Origin: Streptomyces hoynatensis
GTDB taxonomy: Bacteria > Actinomycetota > Actinomycetes > Streptomycetales > Streptomycetaceae
Assembly (NCBI RefSeq): GCF_003626535.1
Contig: NZ_RBAL01000010.1
Location: 1-64,000, forward strand
Direction: 5' to 3'
DNA length: 64,000 nt
The notes beneath the pieces are model-generated. The model was not told the origin of the DNA and did no database searches. It saw only the letters and a program-made list of their open reading frames with translations. Every line of letters begins with the position of its first letter. The stretch's first letter is position 1. The translations under genes were made by a program, and so were the position numbers. Positions 1 to 8,445 of the stretch are shown in pieces.

Positions 1-281
1 CAACGCCACCAACTCCCCCTCAATCACCCAGACATCCCCTCCCCCACACAAACAGTGACCCTCACCACCACCGTAGCGCCCAGCCACGACACCCCGCAGC
101 ACCACCCGCCCACACCCGCATCCCACCGCGCCCACGGCCCGGGCCAATCAACACGCCACCCTTGCCGTAAGGAGATGACGGCATTCGCGCTGTCCCAGTT
201 CCGCCCGCCCCGGAGGCCGCCGTGGATCACCGGCGCAGGCCGTGGGGCCGCCGGGTCGGCGGTGAGGCGGAGATCGGGGGC
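1..281. other. no gene recognised at left edge
   Basis: I see no convincing coding region here. Short open frames exist on both strands but lack recognisable protein features. The stretch is C-rich on the + strand and leads into the antitoxin gene. Confidence 0.4.
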
Positions 282-566
282 ATGAGCGGTAGCATAAGGA
301 GCATGAGCGAGCCCACCCGGAAATACTCGATCACCATGCCGCGGGACATCGCCGAGGCCGCCCGCGCCCGCAGCGGGCCCTCCGGACTGTCCGCCTACGT
401 GGCCGCGGCCGTCGCCCGGCAGATCGAGCGGGACAACCTCAACGAGCTCATCAGCGTCGCCGAGGCGGAACACGGCCCCATCGCCGAAGAAGAAATCCAG
501 GCCAAGCGCGACGAACTTCACCGCGCCCGCGCCGAGCAGCACACCGGCGAGTCATACGCGGCATGA
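282..566 (+). CDS. antitoxin of a VapBC-like pair (CopG/RHH-like)
   Basis: Small acidic protein of 94 residues. The N-terminal part (KYSITMPRDIAEAARAR) looks like the strand plus first helix of a ribbon-helix-helix DNA-binding domain; the rest is helical and Glu/Arg-rich, as expected for the toxin-binding tail. The stop overlaps the start of the PIN-domain gene (ATGA), a typical antitoxin-toxin arrangement. The expected role is neutralising the toxin and repressing its own operon. The start is uncertain: ATG 282 follows a run of G, while ATG 303 (MSEPTRK) lies too close to an AGGAG at 296-300. Family assignment is inferred from pattern and context. Confidence 0.72.
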   Translation: MSGSIRSMSEPTRKYSITMPRDIAEAARARSGPSGLSAYVAAAVARQIERDNLNELISVAEAEHGPIAEEEIQAKRDELHRARAEQHTGESYAA

Positions 567-976
567 CGCGTCCCACCGCCACCCCCGGCGGCACTCTCGC
601 CCTGGACAGCGAGGGACTGGCCAAGGCCGTCCTTCGCGACCGCGCGGTCATCGCCTGGCTCGCCCTTGCCCGCGCCGACGACCTGCGCGTCATCACCTCC
701 GCCGCAACGCTTGTCGAAGTCGTGCACCCGCGTATCAAACGGCCGGCTCTGGAGTGGACCCTCTCCCGCCTCGTCATCGAACCCGTCACCGAGGCCATCG
801 CCCGGCACGCCGCGACCCTCCTCGCCGACGCGGGACTGCACGGGCACACGCACGCCATCGACGCCATGCTCACCGCCACCGCCCTCGCCGCCCCCGGTCC
901 GGCAACCATCCTCACCTCCGCCCCAGACGACCTCGCCGCGTTGAGCGGTGGACGCATCACCGTCATCAAGATCTGA
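563..976 (+). CDS. PIN-domain ribonuclease toxin (VapC-like)
   Basis: A 137-residue protein with the spaced acidic residues of a PIN domain: Asp in LALDSEGL near the N terminus, Glu in TLVEVV, Asp in HAIDAMLTATAL and Asp in TSAPDDL near the C terminus. PIN toxins are metal-dependent endoribonucleases, often cutting tRNA or rRNA. The length is normal for VapC proteins. It overlaps the upstream antitoxin by 4 nt, so translation is coupled. The last acidic residues sit close to the C terminus (GRITVIKI), as in complete family members, so the gene appears intact. The RNA target cannot be told from sequence. Confidence 0.8.
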   Translation: MTRPTATPGGTLALDSEGLAKAVLRDRAVIAWLALARADDLRVITSAATLVEVVHPRIKRPALEWTLSRLVIEPVTEAIARHAATLLADAGLHGHTHAIDAMLTATALAAPGPATILTSAPDDLAALSGGRITVIKI

Positions 977-1064
977 CCGTCGCCGCTCAACCGCCGGCAG
1001 GGGGAGGACCCAGCCGCCGCCGGGGCGCGGGCATGGTGCCGACACGGACGACGGCCTCCGGGGG

Positions 1065-1113
1065 CCTGGTGCGTGGGCACCGGGGCGGGTGGGCGGCCGG
1101 TCCGGGTGCCGCG
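1065..1113 (+). repeat. partial copy of the efflux-leader repeat
   Basis: The segment reads CCTGGTGC-gtg-GGCACC, then GGGCGGGTGGGCGGC and GGTCCGGGTGC. It aligns with the first 50 bp of the leaders at 8548 and, reverse-complemented, at 16230. Only the GGTGC/GCACC dyad part is present; the downstream Shine-Dalgarno part is missing. It lies between the toxin gene and the 3' end of the secreted DJ-1 gene. Confidence 0.5.
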
Positions 1114-1194
1114 GGGCGGCCGGGGGTACCGGTCCGGGTACCGCAGGGCGGCACCCGGAGTGCCCCGGGCCGGCAAACCGGGGGTTCTGCCAGG

Positions 1195-2004
1195 TCAAGA
1201 CCGGCTGTGGCCCGGCGGAACCCGGCGCTGGGATTCCTCCAGCAGCCGCAGGGCCAGTTCCTTCCGTTCCGGGGTGGCCTCGGCGGCGTTGCCCGCGTCG
1301 AACGGCGGGTGCGGGTCGTATTCGACGGCGAGCTGGGCGGCTTGGGCGATCGTGTCGCCGGTGAGCAGGGCGGCCAGGTACAGCGCCAGGTCGAGGCCGG
1401 CCGAGACCCCCGCGGCCGTGATGATCCTGCCGTCGTGGACGTAGCGTTCGGGTACGTAGGTGACGCCGAAGGCCGACTCCAGGTAGTCCTTGGACGCCCA
1501 GTACGTCGTGGCCCGCTCGCCGAGCAGGCCGGCGGCGCCCAGGACGAGGGAGCCTGTGCACACCGAGGTCGTCCAGCGGGTGTGCCGGTGGGCCTGCCGC
1601 AGGAAGCGGAGGATGGCCGGGTTCTCCATGGCGGCGATCGTGCCGTCGTTTCCGGCCCCGGGGACCAGCACGACGTCCAGCCGGCCGGCCTCCGCCAGCG
1701 AGCGGTCCGCCACGACGGCGACGTCCCCGGTGTCGGTGCGGACCGGGACCGGCCCGCGGCGTTCGGCGAGCATCGTGACGGTCGCCCCGGGCAGCCGGGA
1801 GAGCACCTCGGCGGGACCGGTCGGGTCCAGCAGGCTGAAGCCGTCGTAGAGGAGGATTCCGATCCGGGGGCCCGGCGTCCGGCGCCCGGCGGCGGCCGCG
1901 CCGGCCTTGGCCGGGAGTCCCACGCCCAGCGCCGCGGCGGCAACGGCCGCCGCCCCGCCCAGGGTTGCCCTGCGCGTCGTCGAGTTCGTCTGCGTGTGCG
2001 TCAT
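1195..2004 (-). CDS. Tat-exported DJ-1/PfpI family protein
   Basis: A 269-residue protein. A twin-arginine signal (TTRRATLGG followed by an Ala-rich hydrophobic stretch ending near KAGAAA) precedes a DJ-1/PfpI glutamine-amidotransferase-like domain starting at RIGILLYDGFSLLDPTGP. The nucleophile-elbow Cys is in TSVCTGSLVLGAAGLL, followed by TTYWAS, as in the DJ-1 half of GlxA/isonitrile-hydratase-like proteins. No AraC domain is present. The start ATG overlaps the stop of the upstream GlxA-type gene (4 nt), so the two are cotranscribed. Substrate is unknown; export of a DJ-1 protein by Tat is somewhat unusual. Confidence 0.85.
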   Translation of the reverse strand: MTHTQTNSTTRRATLGGAAAVAAAALGVGLPAKAGAAAAGRRTPGPRIGILLYDGFSLLDPTGPAEVLSRLPGATVTMLAERRGPVPVRTDTGDVAVVADRSLAEAGRLDVVLVPGAGNDGTIAAMENPAILRFLRQAHRHTRWTTSVCTGSLVLGAAGLLGERATTYWASKDYLESAFGVTYVPERYVHDGRIITAAGVSAGLDLALYLAALLTGDTIAQAAQLAVEYDPHPPFDAGNAAEATPERKELALRLLEESQRRVPPGHSRS

Positions 2005-2999
2005 GTTCCGGGAGTCTGGGCGCCCGGCCTCTCCCGCGGCGGCGGCATGTCCGGCATCCTGCGGATCCTGTCCCCTGTGACCCCGTAGTGATCGAGGAAC
2101 GCCTGCCGTAGCGTCTCGGCAGAACCGAAGCCGCATCGGCGGGCGATGGCGGCCAGGGGCAGCCCGCTGGAACGCACCAGATGCGCCGCTCCCTCGGTGC
2201 GGGCGGCCCGCACGGCCCGAGCCGGGGTCGTGCCGAGGTGCCGGGCGAACAGCCGGGCGAGGTGGCGCGGGCTCACACCGGCGCGGGCGGCCAGGGTCCG
2301 CGTGCCGAGGTCGTCGGCCAGGTGGCCGTTGATGTGCCCGAGCAGGTCTCCGACCAGCCGGTCCCCGCCGGGCGGGGCGGCCAGGAACATGCTGATCTGC
2401 GCCTGGTTGGCGGGCCGGTGCAGGTACGTCACGAGTTCGCGGGCGACCTGCCGGGCCAGGGTCGGCCCGTGGTCCTCCTCGATGAGTGCGAGCGTCAGGT
2501 CCAGCGCGCTGGTCACCCCGGCGGAGGTGTAGACGTGGCCGTCGTGCACGTACAGCGGCGCGGGGTCGACAGCGACGGCGGGGTGGCGGGCGGCCAGGTC
2601 CGCGCTGTACCGCCAGTGGGTGGTCACCCGCCGCCGGTCCACGAGACCGGCGGCGGCCAGCACGAACACCCCCGTGCACACGGCCGCCACCCGCCTCGCC
2701 GTCCCGGCCAGCCGCCTCACCTGTGCGACGAGCCGCTCGTCCCCGGCGGCCTTCTCGTGCCCGGGGCCGCCGACGACGAGGAGGGTGTCCAGCTTCCCGG
2801 CCACGGCCGCGAGCCGCCTGCCGCCCCCGACCCCGATACCCGCAGAACTGCGCACGCCCCGCCCGCCGACCGTCCCCAGCTCGATGGCGTACGGCGGCGC
2901 GGCACCGTAGCCGTTCGCGGCCTCGAACGCGCCGCTGGGGCAGGCGATGTCGAGAATCTGCGCCTCGTCGTAGGCGACGATCAGCACCCTGCGCGCCAC
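2001..2999 (-). CDS. GlxA-type transcriptional regulator (DJ-1 plus AraC)
   Basis: A 332-residue protein from the GTG at 2999, which follows a GGGAGGCGGGAG ribosome-binding region. The N-terminal DJ-1/PfpI domain (RRVLIVAYDEAQILDIACP; elbow AAVCTGVFVLAAAGL; TTHWR) is followed by an AraC-type double helix-turn-helix at about residues 230-310 (LAARAGVSPRHLARLF; IARRCGFGSAETLRQAF). This family senses a small molecule through the DJ-1 domain and controls catabolic or stress genes. It heads a two-gene operon with a secreted DJ-1 paralogue. The start region is part of a 37-bp sequence repeated at 8446-8482, upstream of the toxin gene. An upstream ATG at 3134 is in frame but gives a non-conserved-looking extension. 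Confidence 0.87.
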   Translation of the reverse strand: MARRVLIVAYDEAQILDIACPSGAFEAANGYGAAPPYAIELGTVGGRGVRSSAGIGVGGGRRLAAVAGKLDTLLVVGGPGHEKAAGDERLVAQVRRLAGTARRVAAVCTGVFVLAAAGLVDRRRVTTHWRYSADLAARHPAVAVDPAPLYVHDGHVYTSAGVTSALDLTLALIEEDHGPTLARQVARELVTYLHRPANQAQISMFLAAPPGGDRLVGDLLGHINGHLADDLGTRTLAARAGVSPRHLARLFARHLGTTPARAVRAARTEGAAHLVRSSGLPLAAIARRCGFGSAETLRQAFLDHYGVTGDRIRRMPDMPPPRERPGAQTPGT

Positions 3000-3025
3000 C
3001 GCTCCCGCCTCCCGCGCTCGGCGTT
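2989..3025 (+). repeat. 37-bp direct repeat, copy 1
   Basis: An exact 37-bp match to 8446-8482, in the same orientation. This copy spans the start codon and Shine-Dalgarno region of the GlxA-type gene. The two copies bracket the RHS toxin and its immunity gene. Confidence 0.9.
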
Positions 3026-3130
3026 CAAGGGCGCTTGTGCAGGAGTGCGGGGTGGACTGGTCCCGTGGCCGGTCCTGGTCGAGCGGCGGAAGATTCGGCT
3101 CGACCGGGGAACTGGCGACTCCCCGCTTGC

Positions 3131-3715
3131 TCACTGGCCATTGAGCATCTCGTCTTCGTCGAAGCCGAGTTCGTCCTCGATTTCCAGCTCGATGGCGGCG
3201 TACCAGCGCAGGGGGTTGGCATACCGGTCGTTGGTGGCGATGCCGCGTAGCGCCTGTTGGGCCTCGGGGGTGCCGATGGTTCCGAGGGCCTGGATGCTCT
3301 TGACGCTTGCCGAGTGGAACGGTGCTTCTTTGGGCCAGGTTTCCTCGAAGAAACGCAGCAGGGTGGGTACTGCCGCGGCATCTCGGATCTCGCCGAGGAT
3401 TTCCACCAGATCCTCGCGATTGACTTCCGCGGGCGTGGGCGTGCGGTCGAGTGCCTCGCGGATGACGGGTGCGAGGCCGGGTGGCTTGATCGATCCGGCG
3501 AGGAGGGCGAATCTGCGGAATCGTCGCCAGTCTTCCGCGGCGGCGAATTGCTGGAGCCAGTCGACGATGGCACCGGGGGTTTCGGGAACGGATTCGACGA
3601 TGCGGGCGGCCTTCTCGTCGCCGATGAATCCGGCGCCAAGGAGCAGGTCGACCCGGTCGATCAGGGCCTGATTCCCGGCCGGGGGTTCGGCGTTGCGATT
3701 GTGCTGCGGTGCCAC
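3131..3715 (-). CDS. probable immunity protein for the RHS toxin (HEAT-like)
   Basis: A 194-residue acidic protein starting at GTG 3715, 1 nt after the stop of the RHS toxin gene, so translation is almost certainly coupled. The sequence looks like HEAT/armadillo-type helical repeats: VDLLLGAGFIGDEKAARIVES, REDLVEILGEIRDAAAVPTLL, VKSIQALGTIGTPEAQQAL. No signal peptide or membrane segment is visible, so it should act in the cytoplasm. Being immediately downstream of a polymorphic toxin, it is the expected cognate immunity gene. GC content is lower than in neighbouring genes, common for toxin-immunity modules. Function is inferred from position and fold-like repeats. Confidence 0.75.
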   Translation of the reverse strand: MAPQHNRNAEPPAGNQALIDRVDLLLGAGFIGDEKAARIVESVPETPGAIVDWLQQFAAAEDWRRFRRFALLAGSIKPPGLAPVIREALDRTPTPAEVNREDLVEILGEIRDAAAVPTLLRFFEETWPKEAPFHSASVKSIQALGTIGTPEAQQALRGIATNDRYANPLRWYAAIELEIEDELGFDEDEMLNGQ

Positions 3716-3716
3716 G

Positions 3717-6700
3717 TTACCTCTCTACCACGTCGATCAGGTTGTGACTGATGATGTTGGAGTTGAACACATCGGCCGATCCCTCTCGGAGGCCGAAGTT
3801 CAGGCCACCCAGCTCGAGTTTCACATGGACGAAGTCGGTGCTGCTGCCGATCTCTTCGGCGAAGTTGAGCGGGATGTCGGGGAACTCCGAGCGAATTGCG
3901 GCGAGGTTGTCTCCTGAGCCGCGGCCGGCTCGGATCAGGGCGTCCAGGGTACCGGGCTGCATCTCGTACTGGACGAGGTGCGTGTACGCCTGGCCGCGGC
4001 GGCCGGCCTGGCGCAGGAATCTGTTGCGGAGTTGCTCGACGTAGCCGAGGTTCTGGGTGACGAAGTTCTCACCGCGCGGGGTTATTTCGCCGTTCGGGCC
4101 CAGTCGCTGGAACTCCCGCTTGGACATGGCGCGGTAGAAGAGTTCAGGGCATCCGGACAGGCCGAGGGGGTCGGTCCAGGTGAGGGGGTTGTGGACATAG
4201 GAGTGGGGGTTGGGTCCGGGGAGGAGACCGAGCGGGTCAGGGGAACAGTAGCGAGCGGTGTCGGGGTCGTAGTAGCGGAAGAAGTTGTAGTGCAGGCCCG
4301 ACTCGCTGTCGTCATACTGACCGGGGAAGCGCAGCGGGCAGTCGGCGGTGCCGCCGGCGCCGGGGAGATCCTTGCCCCACAGGGTGGTTCTGCCACGCCA
4401 GACGATCCGGCCATCGCCGTCGACAAGTTCGGTGGGGCTGCCCACCAGGTCCGTGACGATGGCATGGAACCGTTCGTCGATCTCTTCCTGCGGCGCGTCT
4501 TTGAGCGTGGTGCGTTCGGTCTGGGTGACCGGGCGGTCGAGACCGGGCTGCCAGGTCCAGGAGGTGGTGCGCACCTCGTCGGAGCCCTCGGCGGTGTGGG
4601 TCCGCTCGGCAAGCCGGCTGCCGTCCCAGGTGAAGTCGGTCCGTTCGGCAACGGTGCCGTCTTCGGCCAGGCGGAGCTTGGCGGTGCGGCGGCCGAGGGG
4701 GTCGTAGAGGTACTGCCAGCGGGTCCCGTCCGGGGTGCGCAGCTCGGTCAGCCGGTCTTCGGCGTCCCAGGTGAACTGCCAGGTCAGGCTGCCGCCGGAG
4801 AGAAGTTTGCGGCTGCGCCTGATCAGGCGGCCCTGCGCATCGTGGTGATAGAAGGTCCGTCCGGCGCGCCGTGGCAGGGTCCCGGAGAACGTGCGGTCTC
4901 CCTGGACCTCGTCGCCGGTTCCGCCGGTTCCGGCCGGCCAGATCGCGCGGATGACGTTTCCGGCATCGTCGTAGGCGTACTGCTCGGTGGAACCGGTGCC
5001 GTCCACCGACTCCACCCGGCCCCTGGGGTCGAAGTGGAATCTTCGGTTTCCGGCGTGCAGTTCGTGGATCTGCTCCAGCTGGCCGCTGGGATTGTAGGAG
5101 TAGGCGCGGTGTTCCAGGGGCTGCCGGGTCGTGGCGGAGAGCAAGGTCTGGGCGATCAGCTGGTGGTTGCCGTCCCACTGCTGGGTGAGCACGGCGCCGT
5201 GGCCGAGCCGGCGTTCGGTCTCCCGCCCGATCGGGTCGAGGATGAAGGCGACAGTGTGGCCGGCCGTGGTCACCGTGGCCGGTGCATCCGGCGTCCATGT
5301 CCACGTGGCCGAAGGACCCGCGGGGGTGCGGCGTTCGATGCGGCGGCCGTTTCCGTCGTAGATGCTTGTGAGGGTGCGGCCGTTGCAGGTCTCGGTGGTC
5401 ACTCGTCCGGCCTGGTCGTAGGTGAACGCGAGTTCCACGTCCGGGTTGGCGGCGTGGAGCAGGTGCCCGGCCTCGTCGTATCGGAAGCGGGTGAGGGCAC
5501 CGGCGCTTTCCTTTGCCACGATCCGGCCGTTGGTGTCGCGGTCGTAGCGGACGCTCTGCCCCTCGGCGTTGGTGCGTTCGACCAGCTGTCCCGCCGCGTC
5601 GTAGGAATAGGCGAGGGAGGAGCCGTTGAAGTCCGTCTCGCCGATGAGCCGTCCCGCGGGGTCGTACGCGTACGTCCACGACTGGCCCATGGCATTGCGG
5701 ACACGGGTCAGCCGCAGTTCCGTGTCGTAGGTGAAGTCCAGGCGGCTGCCGTCCGGATTGATGCGGGCGGCAGGCAGGTCGAAGTGGGTGTACGTCCAGC
5801 GGGTGACGGAGCCATCGGCTGCGGTGTGCGTGAGGGCGTTGCCCTCACCGTCATGGGTCCACCGCTCGGTGGCGCCATCGGGGGTCACGCGCAGGGCCAG
5901 ATTGTTCTCGACCGTCCAGCCGAACCGGGTCACCCCGCCGTCGGGGTCGATGATCTCGGTCACTCGTCCGAAGGCGTCCCGGACGTATCGGGTGATGGCG
6001 CCTCGGCCGTTGGTCACCGCCTGGGGCAGGCCGGATGCGGTGGGCTGGAACCGGATGGTGGCGCCGCCCGGTTCGGTCAGGGAAGTGAGGTGACCGTGGT
6101 CGTCGTACGAGTACGCAGTGGTGTGGCCGGCGGGGCCGGTCATCGCCGTGAGATTCCCGCGATCGTCGTACTCGTGGCACCATCTCGCGCCATCCGGCCC
6201 CACCAGGACGGCGGGCTGCCCCGACGGCGTGTACTCCGCTGTCGAGACGGCACCATCGGGGCGCACGACCTGCACGAGATTGCCGGCGGAGTCGTAGTCG
6301 TAGCGGGTGGTGCGGCCCAGCGGGTCAGTGCGGGACAGCAGCCGGTCGTCCGCGTCCCACTCCTGGAGGGTGACCCCGCCAAGCGGGTCCTCCTCGCGTA
6401 CGACCTGGAAGTTCTCGTTCAGCTGGAAGGACGTCGTGGCGCCGAGCGAATCGGTGCACACCGTCGTCCTGCTGTCCGCGTCGTAGGCGAAGGTGCCGCT
6501 GAGGAAGCCGTCGGGACCGATGGTGCGCACGCAACGGCCCTGCTGGTCGTACTCGTAGCGGTAGCGCGAGCCGTTGCGATCCTGCCAGCTGGTGATCCGG
6601 CCCTCGCCGTCGTACGCCAGTCGCAGCGGAAGCCCGGAGGAGTTGACGATCTCGGTCAGCCGGCTCTGCTCGTCGTAGCCGTAGCGCACGAGCGCCACCG

Positions 6701-8321
6701 GATCGCTCCCGTCCGCGCCGAGAAGGTGCAGCGCGGTGATCCGGCCGCCGTCGGTGTCGATACCGATACGGTAGCCGCCGCTGTGCACGACCTGGGTGGG
6801 CGCGCCATCGCGGAACGCCACCTCGAAGCCGTTGCCGTTGCGGTCCCGGACGCGCCGCAGCGGCATCACGTCAGCGGTGCCCGGTGGCTCACCGCCGTCC
6901 CGGAGAGCGGCGAAGTGCAGCGTGAGCCCTCGTTCGGGAACGCTGACCCGGATCTCGCCGGATGCTGCGCCGTCCCAGGAGAGCGGCCATCGCGGTCCCT
7001 CGTAGGGCAGGGCAGGCACTCCCGGTTCCGGGACGGGATAGCGAAGCAGCATCCCGTCGGCGGAGGCGTAGACCACTCCGTGTTCGTGACGCTCCAGGCG
7101 CTGGTCGAGGGTGGAGGCCCAACTCGGCCCGAACCAACGGCCGGCGCGGTAGGACGAGACGTGAGCGCGCTCCAGCACCAGCGGAAGAGCGCCGGGCAGG
7201 GCGACATCGCTGTGCGACATCACCATCTCGCCGGTGGCGATGTCAATGGGGTCGTTGCGGCAGACGCGCACCAGCATCGGCGCGGCGTCCTGGCGCATCG
7301 CGGCCCTGAGCCCGCGCACGGCGGTGCTCATCCTGCCCAGCCCGGTCCGGATCGCCGTCAGGCCTCCCCTGGCCATCCGCAACAGCCCGCCGGCCGTGGT
7401 CAGGCCCTTGAAGCCCGGGATGCAGTCGAGGGTGGCGAAGGCGACGTCCCACAGGGATGCGCGTCCGTTGGCGTATTTGATCAATGTGTCGGCGAGGACG
7501 ACGAGGGCGGCGGCGAGGACGACCCAGGCGAGGGGGCCGCCGATGATCATGACGACGATGCCGAGAACGGCGACGATGGTCTTGCAGACGGCGACGATGG
7601 TGTCCCAGTTTTCGGTGACCCAGTGGATGGCGTCTTCCCACCAGTGGCGGTTGTGGATGCCGGCGTCCGACGCCTCGTCGATGGCCTGGGCGCAGGTGCG
7701 GGCGGCATCCTCGCGCATGTCGCGGGCCTGGCGGGCGAGTTCACGGGCGGCGTCCAGGCGTTGCTGGGCGTCCTCCACGCGGGTTTGGGCTGCGGTGGCG
7801 GCGTCGTGTGCGGCCTGGGCGTTGCGGGTGGCGGCGCGGACCTGGGCCTCGTCGGGTGGCGGGGCGCTGCTGCCGTGGTCTTCGTGCTGGAGGCGGTCGG
7901 ATTCCTGGCCGGCGCGGGTGACCCAGTCCTGTGCGTCGGCGAGTTGACCTTGGGCGGTGGTCAGATCGGCTTGGGCTTCGAGGGCGCGTTGGAGGGCGCG
8001 GTCGGCCATGCCCTGGGCGGTGTCGAGTGGGGGCCAGTAGGCGGAAAGGGCCTGGGCGCACAGGTCATAGGAGGTCTGCAATTTGGTGAGGTTGCCCGGA
8101 ACTTCGTCGAACTCCGAGCGGAACGCCTCGGCGGAGAGACCCGCCCAGTCCTGCACCGCCCCGTCGGAAGCCATGCTGCGGATCTGTGCCAGCGCCTCGC
8201 CGACATCGTCGGCGAACGTCTGTAAGGACTCCGCCAGCTCCCGGATCTGCTCGGGATCGCCCGGCGTGGGATCGGAATCCATGTCCACCGGGCTCCAGTC
8301 GGAGGGCCGCGCCACCGTCAC
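3717..8321 (-). CDS. RHS/YD-repeat polymorphic toxin
   Basis: About 1534 residues from GTG 8321 (VARPSDWSPVD, then DSDPTPGDPEQ). Order of parts: a WXG/ESAT-6-like helical region with QDWAGLSAEAF near residue 60; a long Ala/Gln/Glu coiled coil; a hydrophobic segment near 245-280; a DUF6531-like entry (RNDPIDIATGEMVM) near 355; many YD repeats (YDAAGQL, YDEAGHL, YDDHGHL) forming the RHS shell; the RHS core (YYDPDTARYCSPDPLGLL) with the DPLGLSG boundary near 1390; and a C-terminal toxin of about 145 residues. The toxin contains FYRAMSKREFQRL and ITPRGENFVTQ and I cannot assign it to a named class. Such toxins act in contact competition. The immunity gene follows. An ATG at 8282 is an alternative start. 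Confidence 0.88.
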   Translation of the reverse strand: MTVARPSDWSPVDMDSDPTPGDPEQIRELAESLQTFADDVGEALAQIRSMASDGAVQDWAGLSAEAFRSEFDEVPGNLTKLQTSYDLCAQALSAYWPPLDTAQGMADRALQRALEAQADLTTAQGQLADAQDWVTRAGQESDRLQHEDHGSSAPPPDEAQVRAATRNAQAAHDAATAAQTRVEDAQQRLDAARELARQARDMREDAARTCAQAIDEASDAGIHNRHWWEDAIHWVTENWDTIVAVCKTIVAVLGIVVMIIGGPLAWVVLAAALVVLADTLIKYANGRASLWDVAFATLDCIPGFKGLTTAGGLLRMARGGLTAIRTGLGRMSTAVRGLRAAMRQDAAPMLVRVCRNDPIDIATGEMVMSHSDVALPGALPLVLERAHVSSYRAGRWFGPSWASTLDQRLERHEHGVVYASADGMLLRYPVPEPGVPALPYEGPRWPLSWDGAASGEIRVSVPERGLTLHFAALRDGGEPPGTADVMPLRRVRDRNGNGFEVAFRDGAPTQVVHSGGYRIGIDTDGGRITALHLLGADGSDPVALVRYGYDEQSRLTEIVNSSGLPLRLAYDGEGRITSWQDRNGSRYRYEYDQQGRCVRTIGPDGFLSGTFAYDADSRTTVCTDSLGATTSFQLNENFQVVREEDPLGGVTLQEWDADDRLLSRTDPLGRTTRYDYDSAGNLVQVVRPDGAVSTAEYTPSGQPAVLVGPDGARWCHEYDDRGNLTAMTGPAGHTTAYSYDDHGHLTSLTEPGGATIRFQPTASGLPQAVTNGRGAITRYVRDAFGRVTEIIDPDGGVTRFGWTVENNLALRVTPDGATERWTHDGEGNALTHTAADGSVTRWTYTHFDLPAARINPDGSRLDFTYDTELRLTRVRNAMGQSWTYAYDPAGRLIGETDFNGSSLAYSYDAAGQLVERTNAEGQSVRYDRDTNGRIVAKESAGALTRFRYDEAGHLLHAANPDVELAFTYDQAGRVTTETCNGRTLTSIYDGNGRRIERRTPAGPSATWTWTPDAPATVTTAGHTVAFILDPIGRETERRLGHGAVLTQQWDGNHQLIAQTLLSATTRQPLEHRAYSYNPSGQLEQIHELHAGNRRFHFDPRGRVESVDGTGSTEQYAYDDAGNVIRAIWPAGTGGTGDEVQGDRTFSGTLPRRAGRTFYHHDAQGRLIRRSRKLLSGGSLTWQFTWDAEDRLTELRTPDGTRWQYLYDPLGRRTAKLRLAEDGTVAERTDFTWDGSRLAERTHTAEGSDEVRTTSWTWQPGLDRPVTQTERTTLKDAPQEEIDERFHAIVTDLVGSPTELVDGDGRIVWRGRTTLWGKDLPGAGGTADCPLRFPGQYDDSESGLHYNFFRYYDPDTARYCSPDPLGLLPGPNPHSYVHNPLTWTDPLGLSGCPELFYRAMSKREFQRLGPNGEITPRGENFVTQNLGYVEQLRNRFLRQAGRRGQAYTHLVQYEMQPGTLDALIRAGRGSGDNLAAIRSEFPDIPLNFAEEIGSSTDFVHVKLELGGLNFGLREGSADVFNSNIISHNLIDVVER

Positions 8322-8344
8322 CCACCCCCATGGTGTAACCACAC

Positions 8345-8388
8345 GACTCCAGGGGACTGTAGCGCGACTCCACGACAGACTGTAGCGC
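8345..8388 (-). repeat. tandem repeat in the RHS toxin promoter region
   Basis: Two adjacent copies on the - strand share GCGCTACAGTC, a 3-5 nt variable insert and TGGAGTC (8345-8365 and 8366-8388). The copies lie 24-67 nt upstream of the RHS start, where a promoter and operator would be. TACAGT inside each copy resembles a -10 hexamer. A role as repeated promoter or operator is inferred. Confidence 0.55.
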
Positions 8389-8445
8389 TCAGGACGCAGC
8401 GTGCGGGCGTTTCCCGGGATGCGGACCGGCGCGCGGCCCGGTCCG

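Noticed and set aside
3978..8225. A 1415-codon + strand frame opposite the RHS gene
   Set aside because: It mirrors the YD repeats on the other strand (Val/Gly/Ala-rich, no motifs).
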